Shown here: positions 52,146 to 59,935 of the stretch, piece after piece | Layout of the letters: each line of letters begins with the position of its first letter | How positions within the stretch are numbered: the stretch's first letter is position 1 | NCBI GenBank assembly: GCA_934655755.1 | Contig: CAKUHA010000002.1 | Coordinates: forward strand, 248,001-312,000 | DNA: 64,000 bases | Origin: an uncultured Collinsella sp. | GTDB lineage: Bacteria > Actinomycetota > Coriobacteriia > Coriobacteriales > Coriobacteriaceae | Reading direction: 5' to 3' | Translations under genes and position numbers: made by a program | The notes under the pieces: generated by a model | What the model was told of the DNA's origin: nothing | The model's database searches: none | What the model saw: only the letters and a program-made list of their open reading frames with translations

Positions 52146-54650
52146 GTGATAAAGGTGACGGAACAGAAGATGAGCCCGCAAGCTATCGAGGTGCGCGGCG
52201 CGCGCGTCCATAATCTCAAAGACATCGATATCGATATTCCGCTGGGAAAGCTGGTGGGTATTGCCGGCGTGTCCGGTTCGGGCAAGAGCTCGCTAGCACT
52301 GGGAGTCCTCTATGCCGAGGGCTCGCGCCGTTACCTGGAGGCGCTCAGCACCTATACCCGTCGTCGCCTAACGCAGGCCGAGCACGCCCAGGTGGACGAG
52401 GTGCTGCACGTACCGGCGGCGCTCGCATTGCATCAGCGCCCCAGCGTGCCGGGCGTGCGTTCCACCTTTGGCACCATGACCGAGCTCAACAATAGCCTGC
52501 GTCTGCTCTTTAGCCGCTGTGCCCATCACGTGTGTCCACATTGCGGGGCACGTGTGGAGCCGAGCCTTAACGTGGCCGCAGGCCTGTCGCTCACGTGTTT
52601 GACATGCGGCCGCGAGTTCTACGCGCCGAGTGCCGAGGATTTGGCTTTCAATAGCGGCGGCGCGTGTCCCGCTTGCGGCGGCACCGGCGTCATGCGCGAG
52701 GTGGACAAGGCAAGCTTAGTGCCCGATGAATCCAAGACCATCAACGAGGGCGCAGTGCTTCCCTGGGGCACGCTCATGTGGGACCTGATGAAACAGGTTG
52801 CCGGCGAGATGGGCGTGCGCACCGATGTGCCGTTTAACCAGCTCACGCCCCAGGAGCGCGACATCGTGTTTCACGGTCCGGCGGTTAAGAAGCACATTCT
52901 CTACGTTCCCAAGAACGGTGAGGGAGCTACGCCGCTCGACTTTACGTACTACAACGCCGTCTATACCGTCGAGAACGCGCTCGCCAAGGTTAAGGACGAC
53001 AAGGGCCTCAAGCGCGTGGCGCGCTTTTTGCGCGAGGGACCGTGCCGCGATTGCGACGGCACGCGGCTTTCGGAGACGGCGCGCCGGCCCCAGGTGTGCG
53101 GCATCAATCTGGCGCAGGCGGCTGCCATGACGCTGGGCGATGCAATCGAATGGGTGCGCGGCGTGCCCACATCGCTGCCGACAGAGATGCGGCCCATGGC
53201 AGCAGACATCTGCGATTCGTTTTTGAGTACGGCCCGCCGTCTGGTCGATCTGGGCCTCGACTACCTCTCGCTCGATCGCGCCGGTGCCACGCTTTCCACC
53301 GGTGAGCGCCAGCGCGTGCAGCTTGCCCGCGTGGTGCGCAACCGTTCCACGGGTGTGCTTTACGTCCTAGACGAGCCTTCGATTGGCCTGCATCCGGCAA
53401 ATGTTGATGGCCTGGTAGGTGTGATGCGCGATCTGGTGGGCGATGGCAACACCGTGGTTGTCGTTGATCACGATACGCGCGTGCTGGCGGAAGCTGACTA
53501 TCTGGTCGAGATGGGTCCTGTTGCCGGGGCAGGCGGCGGCAACGTCATTGCGGCCGGCACGGTTGACGAGGTCGAGTGGTCTCAGGGCAGCCGCATCGCG
53601 CCGTTTTTGAGATCGAACTCCAAGCGTTTGCGGCCGCAGGTGGCTGACGACGAAATGTTCGACCAGGGCCATATCCGCATGGCGACCGATACCATTCATA
53701 CCGTCAAGCCGCTCGAAGTCGATATTCCGCGCGGTCGCTTGGTCGCGGTGACGGGCGTTTCGGGTTCGGGCAAGACGACATTGGTGCTTGAGACGCTCAT
53801 CCCGGCGCTTAAGGCGCAGGCGGCCGGCGAGCGCCTGCCAAAACATGTGCGTTGGATCGATGCCGAGGGCATTGCTCGCACAAATCTGATTGACGCTACG
53901 CCCATCGGCGCCAACGTGCGCTCGACGGTGGCAACCTATGCCGACATCCATGACGAGCTGCGTCGCGCCTTCGCCCGTACGCCCGAGGCCAAGGCAGCCG
54001 GCTACAAGGCGGGCGCCTTTAGCTACAACACTGGCACTCTGCGCTGCCCTACGTGCGATGGCACGGGCTCGATATCGCTCGACGTGCAGTTTTTGCCCGA
54101 TGTCGAGATCGTCTGCCCGGCATGTCGCGGCTCGCGTTATGCAGACACTGCTTCGCATATCCATCGCGAGGGCAAGGACGGGAGTCTGCTTACGTTGCCG
54201 CAGCTCATGGATATGAGTGTGGACGAGGCTCTCGACGCCACGCTGGGGCTCAAGAAGGTTCAGACGCGCTTGCAGACTTTGCATGACCTGGGCTTGGGCT
54301 ATCTCACGCTCGGTGAGCCCACACCGGCACTCTCGGGCGGCGAGGCGCAGCGTCTTAAGCTTGCGAGCGAGATGGGCCGCGTGCAGGACGATGCCGTGTT
54401 CGTATTCGACGAGCCAACGATTGGCCTACATCCGCTCGATGTTCAGGTACTGCTGGCTGTGTTTGACGGCCTGGTTGCCAAGGGCGCCACGGTCATCGTG
54501 ATCGAGCATGATCTCGACCTCATCCGCAACGCCGACTACGTGATTGACATGGGTCCAGGCGGCGGCGACGCCGGCGGGCAAATCGTCTGCGCCGGCACGC
54601 CGGTGGATATCGCTGCTTGCTCCAAGAGCATTACCGGTCGTTATCTATAG
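52146..54650 (+). CDS. UvrA2-type ABC ATPase
   Basis: An 834-residue UvrA-like protein, shorter than excision-repair UvrA (about 940). Two ABC modules (Walker A 'GVSGSGKSSLAL' and 'GVSGSGKTTLVL') and zinc fingers are present (CPHCG...CLTCG; CPTCDGTG...CPACRGS). The stretch that holds the UvrB-binding domain in UvrA1 is reduced to about 50 residues, as in UvrA2 proteins, which are linked to DNA damage or antibiotic tolerance. The GTG at 52146 is 1 bp after the upstream stop; GTG 52155 or ATG 52170 are plausible alternatives. The operon partner is an AAA+ ATPase. Confidence 0.85.
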   Translation: MIKVTEQKMSPQAIEVRGARVHNLKDIDIDIPLGKLVGIAGVSGSGKSSLALGVLYAEGSRRYLEALSTYTRRRLTQAEHAQVDEVLHVPAALALHQRPSVPGVRSTFGTMTELNNSLRLLFSRCAHHVCPHCGARVEPSLNVAAGLSLTCLTCGREFYAPSAEDLAFNSGGACPACGGTGVMREVDKASLVPDESKTINEGAVLPWGTLMWDLMKQVAGEMGVRTDVPFNQLTPQERDIVFHGPAVKKHILYVPKNGEGATPLDFTYYNAVYTVENALAKVKDDKGLKRVARFLREGPCRDCDGTRLSETARRPQVCGINLAQAAAMTLGDAIEWVRGVPTSLPTEMRPMAADICDSFLSTARRLVDLGLDYLSLDRAGATLSTGERQRVQLARVVRNRSTGVLYVLDEPSIGLHPANVDGLVGVMRDLVGDGNTVVVVDHDTRVLAEADYLVEMGPVAGAGGGNVIAAGTVDEVEWSQGSRIAPFLRSNSKRLRPQVADDEMFDQGHIRMATDTIHTVKPLEVDIPRGRLVAVTGVSGSGKTTLVLETLIPALKAQAAGERLPKHVRWIDAEGIARTNLIDATPIGANVRSTVATYADIHDELRRAFARTPEAKAAGYKAGAFSYNTGTLRCPTCDGTGSISLDVQFLPDVEIVCPACRGSRYADTASHIHREGKDGSLLTLPQLMDMSVDEALDATLGLKKVQTRLQTLHDLGLGYLTLGEPTPALSGGEAQRLKLASEMGRVQDDAVFVFDEPTIGLHPLDVQVLLAVFDGLVAKGATVIVIEHDLDLIRNADYVIDMGPGGGDAGGQIVCAGTPVDIAACSKSITGRYL

Positions 54651-54654
54651 GCGA

Positions 54655-54683
54655 TGTGACAAAGGGACTGCCCCTTTGTCACA
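54655..54683. repeat. TGTGACAAAGGGAC-type hairpin repeat, copy 4
   Basis: TGTGACAAAGGGAC and its inverted partner, with one central change, begin 5 bases after the UvrA-like stop and end 8 bases before the convergent ATPase's stop. Confidence 0.8.
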
Positions 54684-54690
54684 TTGACTT

Positions 54691-55791
54691 CTATTTCACG
54701 CATTGAGCGGCGAGATAATCGCGGAAGAATGGCAATTCAAAAGCGACGATTCCGCGCCCGCGTTCTCCAATGATGCCGGCATCTATCATGCGGCGTCGGT
54801 AGCGGGAGACCTGCTGCGGCGAACGCTTAAGGCGTTCGACAAGGTCAGCGGTGGTGGACTCTTCCTCGTCATCGAGCATGGCGATGAGGAATCGCTTGTC
54901 CTCTGCAGTGAGTTCCCGATAGGTTGCCGCGAGGATTCGGTCATCCATCTCGTCGCGTGCGATTTTGATTCCTAGGTCAAAGTCGCGTGACGAGATTTCC
55001 TTCGAATCGCTTGTGAGATCCCAAGCACGGTAGCCTACGAGTTGCAATAGGAAGGGAAAACCAGAGATCGAGCGAACGGCTCTATCGATTCCCTCAGCAT
55101 CTGCCAGGCGATCGTTTTCCTGGATTGTGCGAATTAGGGCCTCGCGCACGTCATAGTCGGCAATGCGACCCAGATGATATTGTTGGGCGCGGCGAAGGAA
55201 CGAGACCGTCTTGTGGTTCAGTAGCGTCGATACGTTGTTGGGAAGTCCCGCCATGAGCAGGGCGACGCGTTTCCCATCGGTCACAAAGTGCTGATACGTC
55301 GCTGCGAGCTGAATCATCTCGTCGAGTGTCGGGTCCACCTCGTCAACCGTGACGAGCAGACCGGTGCCCGCCTCGTTGAGCTGGTCGATGATGTCGCTCA
55401 TGCGATAACGCCAGGTTGAGACATCGTGAACGCGATCGACCTCGATGCTGCCGAGCGGTGCAATTCCGAGACCGGTGACTTCGAAGTGACTGGACGAGTC
55501 GATGAGATGGGCTGCGGCGCGTTTCGTCCCGAACTCGATTTCCTCAAGCATTCCAGGGAGTGCGGTCGTCTTTACGGCTATCCAGCCGTGGGATTCCGCC
55601 CTTGTCGCGAGCGACGACATGAGAGCGGTTTTGCCGGTTCCACGCGCGCCTGAGAAGATCGAGGTCAATTCTGGGCGCCTGCGCTGGCTCAAGAAGGCAC
55701 GGTCCAAATCCCGAATAATCTGTTGTCTGCCAGCGAGATGAGCAGGAACCTCACCAAAACTGGGGGTAAACGGGTTCTCGAGATATTCCAC
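54691..55791 (-). CDS. AAA+ ATPase with C-terminal winged helix, copy 2 (GTG start)
   Basis: A 366-residue relative of the gene at 51026. Walker A 'SIFSGARGTGKTALMSSLA', Walker B 'TGLLVTVDEVDPT', 'RVALLMAGLPNNVSTLL', 'VSFLRRAQQYHLGRIADYDVREAL' and a winged helix ('TADLVERLKRSPQQVSRYRRRMIDAGII'). It starts with GTG, with AAAGGAG upstream. Its gene is convergent to the UvrA-like gene. AT-rich repeats AGTTAA lie upstream (about 55810-55850) and could be its operator. The paralogous pair brackets the uvrA-like gene. Confidence 0.85.
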   Translation of the reverse strand: MEYLENPFTPSFGEVPAHLAGRQQIIRDLDRAFLSQRRRPELTSIFSGARGTGKTALMSSLATRAESHGWIAVKTTALPGMLEEIEFGTKRAAAHLIDSSSHFEVTGLGIAPLGSIEVDRVHDVSTWRYRMSDIIDQLNEAGTGLLVTVDEVDPTLDEMIQLAATYQHFVTDGKRVALLMAGLPNNVSTLLNHKTVSFLRRAQQYHLGRIADYDVREALIRTIQENDRLADAEGIDRAVRSISGFPFLLQLVGYRAWDLTSDSKEISSRDFDLGIKIARDEMDDRILAATYRELTAEDKRFLIAMLDDEEESTTADLVERLKRSPQQVSRYRRRMIDAGIIGERGRGIVAFELPFFRDYLAAQCVK

Positions 55792-55909
55792 AAGGCTCTC
55801 CTTTCACACCGCCGTTTAACTTCATTTTATTCTAGTTAATTCTGATTAAAAGCGATGGTCCGTTATTTAGGGCATCAATTAGGTGTGTGTCATCGACATG
55901 GTGCTTGAA

Positions 55910-55938
55910 TGTGAAAAAGGGGCAGTCCCTTTGTCACA
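55910..55938. repeat. TGTGACA-type hairpin repeat, copy 5, overlapping trmL stop
   Basis: TGTGAAAAAGGGGCA with TGTCACA. The trmL stop codon (TGA on the minus strand at 55934) lies inside it. Confidence 0.7.
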
Positions 55939-56533
55939 TTCCCGGAAAGCCTGTTTGGCGCAGAGCCTCGTAGAGGACGATGGCGGCGCTGTTGGAGAGG
56001 TTGAGTGCGCTGATGCGGTAGTCGTCCGGATTGACGAAGTTGCCGCAGATATCCTGCCGAAGGATGGACTCATGGCCGTCCTCGGTATGCCCGAGCGATT
56101 CCTCGTGGGCTTCCCAGGCCTCGGCGTTGTCAAGCGAATCGCAATCGCGCAGCATCGGGATGCGTTCGCAGCGCTCGGGCGCCGCGGCGAGCAACTCCTC
56201 GGGAATGCCCGAGCTCTCGCTGCCAAAGACCAAATACTCACCGTCGCGGTAGGTACTCTGCGCATAGGTGCGGCGTGCCTTTTTGGTCAGCAGATGTAGG
56301 CGCTCGTCGGCGGGGGAGAGGCCGTTGCGCGCAAGGAAATCCTCCCAGCCGGCATAGGTCGTCACGTCCAAATTCTGCCAGTAGCCCAGGCCGGCGCGAC
56401 GCACCGTCTTGTCGTCGAGCGAAAACCCCAGCGGCTCCACCAGATGCAGGCGGGCACCGGTAACCACGCAAGTACGGCCGATATTGCCCGTATTGGCCGG
56501 AATCTCGGGCGCATACAGCACAATGTTGAACAT
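55934..56533 (-). CDS. trmL: tRNA cytidine/uridine-34 2'-O-methyltransferase TrmL
   Basis: A 199-residue SPOUT methyltransferase. The N-terminus is 'MFNIVLYAPEIPANTGNIGRTCVVTGARLHLVEPLGF', followed by 'YLVFGSESSGIPEELL' and 'YRISALNLSNSAAIVLYEAL' in the knot. A charged insertion of about 15-20 residues (around SLGHTEDGHESILRQ) separates the last blocks, so the protein is longer than usual (about 155). The true start is the ATG at 56533 with AAGGAG upstream. TrmL modifies the wobble base of tRNA-Leu. The stop codon is embedded in a hairpin repeat. Confidence 0.9.
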   Translation of the reverse strand: MFNIVLYAPEIPANTGNIGRTCVVTGARLHLVEPLGFSLDDKTVRRAGLGYWQNLDVTTYAGWEDFLARNGLSPADERLHLLTKKARRTYAQSTYRDGEYLVFGSESSGIPEELLAAAPERCERIPMLRDCDSLDNAEAWEAHEESLGHTEDGHESILRQDICGNFVNPDDYRISALNLSNSAAIVLYEALRQTGFPGM

Positions 56534-56556
56534 GAATCTCCTTGGCTCAGAACGAA

Positions 56557-56595
56557 AAACCACCACGAAGGGGACAGGCACCTTCGTGGTGGTTT
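56557..56595. repeat. AAACCACC hairpin repeat with GGGACAGG centre
   Basis: AAACCACCACGAAGG (56557-56571) and CCTTCGTGGTGGTTT (56581-56595) form a perfect 15-bp stem, with the loop GGACAGGCA. It lies between the trmL start and the CobW gene's stop. Confidence 0.8.
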
Positions 56596-56634
56596 GGCGG
56601 TTACGTGGGCGGAAAAATGCCCGCTTGGATAAAC

Positions 56635-57765
56635 CTAGGCGCGGTGCCAGTCGGTCAGGCAGGCATCGAGGGCGGCGATGAGCGCGTCCTTGTCCATGTG
56701 ACGGCCGATGATGCACAGGCTCGTCATGCGGTCGCCCGTCTCGTCGTCCCAAATCTGCATGATCTCGGGGTTCTCGTCGATGATCTTCTGCTTCTCGCCC
56801 TCGGGCGCGGAGTCGACGAACAGGCCGTTCTCCATCAGGCGCATCTGGTGGCCGGCCTGCTCAAACATGTAGCACATGTCCGGATCGCCGGTCTGCCACA
56901 GCGGGCCCTTGACGCGAATGACCTCGTCGGGCCACTCCTGCTCAACAAAATCGGTGAACTTCTGCAGGTCAAACGGCTTGCGGCGCGAGTACACAAAGGT
57001 CTCGATGTCGTACTCCAGCACCTCGGGGTCGTCGTGCTCCTCGGGATGCTCCATGGCCTCGATCCAGGCAGCGGAGTTGTAGGCGCGCATAAAGTCGAAG
57101 CGGTCGGTGTCGAGCAGCTCCTCCATGGGGACCTCGCCGTTTTGGGCCTCGACGATCACGGCATCCTTCTGCAGGCTGCGCACGATGGCCTTGAGCTCGG
57201 CAATCTGCTCGGGCGTGACGGTGTCGGTCTTGTTGAGGATCAGCGTAGAGCAGAACTCGATCTGCTGGATCAGCAGGCTCTCGATATCGTCCTCGTCGAT
57301 ATCCTCGGCCAGCAGGTCGCGGCCGCCGTTGAACTCGTCGTACATGCGGGCGCAGTCGACCACGGCAACGATGTTGTCGAGCGCGAGCTTGGGCTCGCCA
57401 CCCACCTTGGCCTCGTCGCAGAAGCTCGAGATGGTGTAGGCGATGGGGATAGGCTCGCAGATGCCCGAGGCCTCGATGATGATGTAGTCGAAGTCGCCCG
57501 AATCGGCGATGCCCTGCAGCTGGTTGGCGAGGTCATCCGAAAGCGTGCAGCAGATGCAGCCGTTGGTAAGCGGGATGAGGTCGTCGGTCTCGGAAAGGCC
57601 GCCGTCGGCGATAAGGCTGGCGTCGACGTTGATCTCGCCGATATCGTTGACGATGACGGCAGCGCGGATGCCGCCGTCGTTGGCGAGGATGTGGTTGAGC
57701 AGCGTGGTCTTGCCGGCACCGAGGTATCCGGTAAGCATGATGATCTTCACGGGTTTGTTGGGCAT
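56635..57765 (-). CDS. CobW/COG0523-family G3E GTPase metallochaperone
   Basis: A 376-residue GTPase of the COG0523 family. Walker A 'MLTGYLGAGKTTLLNHIL', the metal-binding CxCC in 'LTNGCICCTLSDDL', 'IIIEASGICEPIPI' and G4 'LILNKTDTV'. A CobW_C domain follows from about residue 250. These proteins deliver Zn or other metals. The ATG at 57765 has AAAGGAGGG upstream. It is on the same strand as the ArsC-like gene, 86 bp away. Confidence 0.9.
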   Translation of the reverse strand: MPNKPVKIIMLTGYLGAGKTTLLNHILANDGGIRAAVIVNDIGEINVDASLIADGGLSETDDLIPLTNGCICCTLSDDLANQLQGIADSGDFDYIIIEASGICEPIPIAYTISSFCDEAKVGGEPKLALDNIVAVVDCARMYDEFNGGRDLLAEDIDEDDIESLLIQQIEFCSTLILNKTDTVTPEQIAELKAIVRSLQKDAVIVEAQNGEVPMEELLDTDRFDFMRAYNSAAWIEAMEHPEEHDDPEVLEYDIETFVYSRRKPFDLQKFTDFVEQEWPDEVIRVKGPLWQTGDPDMCYMFEQAGHQMRLMENGLFVDSAPEGEKQKIIDENPEIMQIWDDETGDRMTSLCIIGRHMDKDALIAALDACLTDWHRA

Positions 57766-57851
57766 GTGCCCTCCTTTGTTAGACATGGCTTACAGTTAAA
57801 TCTTATGCCAAACGCCTGCTCTTATACCCACGCGCCGGCAAATAACACAGG

Positions 57852-58190
57852 CTACTCCCAGGCTCCCCATACATCGGGGCAATAACCGACGGTGGCCTTT
57901 TTGCCGTTGCGCACGATGGGCTCGGCTAGAACCTGCTGATTCTCGAGCAGTTTATCGAAGCGCTGGCTAGGGGTGAGGTGCTGGATGAGCGCGAGCGTCT
58001 CCTCGTCCTTGGCCTTGGGGTTGAGCAGCTTGTCGATGCCGCCGACCGCCTGCATCACGCTCGTGAGCTCGCCCTTGCTCATCTCCTTTTCCTTAAGGTC
58101 AATAAACTGCACCTTAATGCGGCGCTCTTTGAAGAAGCGCTGGGCCTTCTTGGTATCAAAGGACTTCTTGGTGCCGAAGATTTGAATCAT
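57852..58190 (-). CDS. ArsC/Spx-like protein lacking the N-terminal Cys
   Basis: A 112-residue ArsC-family thioredoxin-fold protein. 'IQIFGTKKSFDTKKAQRFFKERRIKVQFIDLKEKEMSKGEL' aligns with the ArsC/Spx start, but the position that should be Cys (CxxC or CxTS) is Ser-Phe (KSFD). The C-terminus has 'QVLAEPIVRNGKKATVGYCPDVWGAW'. Without the N-terminal Cys it cannot act as a classical arsenate reductase. Probably a structural or regulatory homologue. Start ATG at 58190. Confidence 0.8.
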   Translation of the reverse strand: MIQIFGTKKSFDTKKAQRFFKERRIKVQFIDLKEKEMSKGELTSVMQAVGGIDKLLNPKAKDEETLALIQHLTPSQRFDKLLENQQVLAEPIVRNGKKATVGYCPDVWGAWE

Positions 58191-58372
58191 TTAGTTCCGC
58201 CGTTCTAACGAACGGCGGTCACCTCGACGCTGCAAAGCCATCTGATGGGCAATCTGCCTTTCAATCGTCGGGCGCGGGCAAAAGCCCAGCGCCCTCCTCT
58301 TTCAAGGCACCTTACCTCATCAGCTGGCTTTTCGCTGACTTTGATGGAACATCGAGGCGACCGCCGCTGGAC

Positions 58373-58996
58373 TTAACGAATAAAGTTGGTGCGCTCGCGA
58401 TCGGCCGTAGGGGCTTCGATGCCGGCGGCCTTGCCTGCCTCGATGCAGCGCAGGAGCCAAGCCATGTTCTTGCCGATGTTGCGCATGGTGGCCAGACCCT
58501 CGGCGTCCTGGGCGGCCTCGCCCGGCATGGCACCAAAGACGTTGTTCCAGTACGTGGAGGCGACCACGGGCATCTGGTTGATGGTGAAGTACTTGTTGAG
58601 CACATCGAAGGTGGTCGACGTGCCGCCTCGACGGGCGACGGCGACCGCAGCGCCCGGCTTGTGCGCGAAGGCCTTGCTGCCAGCATAAAACGCGCGGTCG
58701 AGGGCCGAGAGGATGCGGCCGCTGGGGTGCGCGTAATAGACGGGCGAGCCAAAGACAAAGCCGTCTGCCTGCTCGGCGGCGGCAATGAGCTCGTTGACCA
58801 CGTCGTCGTCAAAGGTGCAGCGGTAATCGAGCTTGCCGCACTGACCACAGCCAATGCAGTCGCGAATGGGCTTGGTGCCCAGCTGAAACACCTTGGTATC
58901 AATGCCTTCGGCATTGAGTTGCTCGGCGACCTCGGCGAGTGCGCGGGCGGTGTTGCCGTTTGCCTTGGGGCTGCCGTTGACTAAAAGAACCTTCAT
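58373..58996 (-). CDS. Flavodoxin-fold NADPH-dependent FMN reductase with Cys cluster
   Basis: A 207-residue protein of the iron-sulfur-flavoprotein-like group. FMN phosphate loop 'VNGSPKANGNTARAL', then 'CIGCGQCGKLDYRC' (CxxCxxC...C), a compact Fe-S-like motif, and 'VFGSPVYYAHPSGRILSALDR'. The ATG at 58996 is used because GAGGGAG lies upstream. It would reduce quinones, nitro groups or metal; the exact role is unknown. Single gene. Confidence 0.87.
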   Translation of the reverse strand: MKVLLVNGSPKANGNTARALAEVAEQLNAEGIDTKVFQLGTKPIRDCIGCGQCGKLDYRCTFDDDVVNELIAAAEQADGFVFGSPVYYAHPSGRILSALDRAFYAGSKAFAHKPGAAVAVARRGGTSTTFDVLNKYFTINQMPVVASTYWNNVFGAMPGEAAQDAEGLATMRNIGKNMAWLLRCIEAGKAAGIEAPTADRERTNFIR

Positions 58997-59330
58997 CACA
59001 AACTCCCTCTGCTGTCGATGACTTATGCAGAGGATTATCGCATGAGCGGGCGGATGGCGTGGGGCGCGATGCCGGCTCCGAGGGCCCACGGCAGGCTCGC
59101 TCACCAGGTACGTGCGGGATACGGTCCAGAGGATGTTGGAGTGCGGGGCCTCGTGCGAGCAGATTGTAAGGGGTCTGGGCGGGTCGCCCTCGATGGTGAG
59201 CTTTGAGGTCTTGGAAGGCGGGCTGCTGCGGAGGCTATGATTTATACTAAGGCGGTTGCTATCGAGTAATTCACACTTGGTTTGATTCGATTGTGAACGC
59301 GCAGCTAGGACGGAAAGCAAAGGAAGTTCT
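58997..59330. other. Intergenic stretch without a gene
   Basis: 334 bases. I see no ORF with coding character and no repeat family member. It should contain the promoters of the two divergent genes; the right part (from about 59240) is AT-rich. Confidence 0.5.
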
Positions 59331-59651
59331 ATGGAAACAGAGGATGCTGTCTGTTTGATAACTTCGATTGCCCTGATTCTTCTTTCAATCCAATACAGAA
59401 GAGGAAGATGGCTCAGCTCAATTGCTGGATATGATGTCACAAAAAGGGAGAGCGGGATTGATATATGCCCTTACGCAAAGTTGATTTCTTCTGTGACGTT
59501 ATGGATGGGGCTGCTGTTTTTCTTGTGGGCGGTAGAGGACTGGGTACGCGATTGGAATACCAGTGTTTTTGAAGTTTTGGTTCTACTTCTGTTCAGCTTG
59601 GCCTCTTTGTCGTTCATGCGGCTCGTTAGGTTTGTGTTTATGAGGCGATAG
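59331..59651 (+). CDS. Small membrane protein
   Basis: A 106-residue protein with AAAGGAAG before its ATG and three hydrophobic helices (about 6-20, 51-66 and 79-102). The 'SSIAGYDVTKRESG' loop faintly resembles DUF3784. Base composition is lower in GC than its neighbours, which may indicate recent acquisition. Function unknown. Confidence 0.55.
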   Translation: METEDAVCLITSIALILLSIQYRRGRWLSSIAGYDVTKRESGIDICPYAKLISSVTLWMGLLFFLWAVEDWVRDWNTSVFEVLVLLLFSLASLSFMRLVRFVFMRR

Positions 59652-59665
59652 CCAGCGGAAGCGGG

Positions 59666-59902
59666 ATGGACGACAAAATGGACCAATACAGCCAATTGTC
59701 AAAAGAATTTGATAGGGTTGGCTTAACAGATTTACTCGACGGCATATCCGTGGCGGGGGATAGGTTTTATGTTGTTGAGCACTTATTTGCATCGGGTAAA
59801 GGAAACCAAGAGTATCGAAAACGGTGCCCCGGGCCCGGGAGGGACTGCAGGGGCGTTCGGCTAACTGTGGGTACGACCTATTTGCTCAATGTGTTCGCCT
59901 GA
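59666..59902 (+). CDS. Short ORF after the small membrane protein
   Basis: A 78-codon ORF 14 bp after the previous stop, with 'KEFDRVGLTDLLDGISVAGDRFYVVEHLFASGK' looking protein-like, then a low-complexity tail. A possible frameshifted or truncated gene; the start has only a weak ribosome-binding site. Low confidence. Confidence 0.25.
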   Translation: MDDKMDQYSQLSKEFDRVGLTDLLDGISVAGDRFYVVEHLFASGKGNQEYRKRCPGPGRDCRGVRLTVGTTYLLNVFA

Positions 59903-59935
59903 GATCGGAAAATAACCATCATGCGCCCCACGACG

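Noticed and set aside
55792..55909. Additional gene between the second AAA+ ATPase and trmL
   Set aside because: The stretch is short, AT-rich and has no frame with a start and coding character.
57852..58190. Calling this gene arsenate reductase
   Set aside because: The catalytic Cys is absent.
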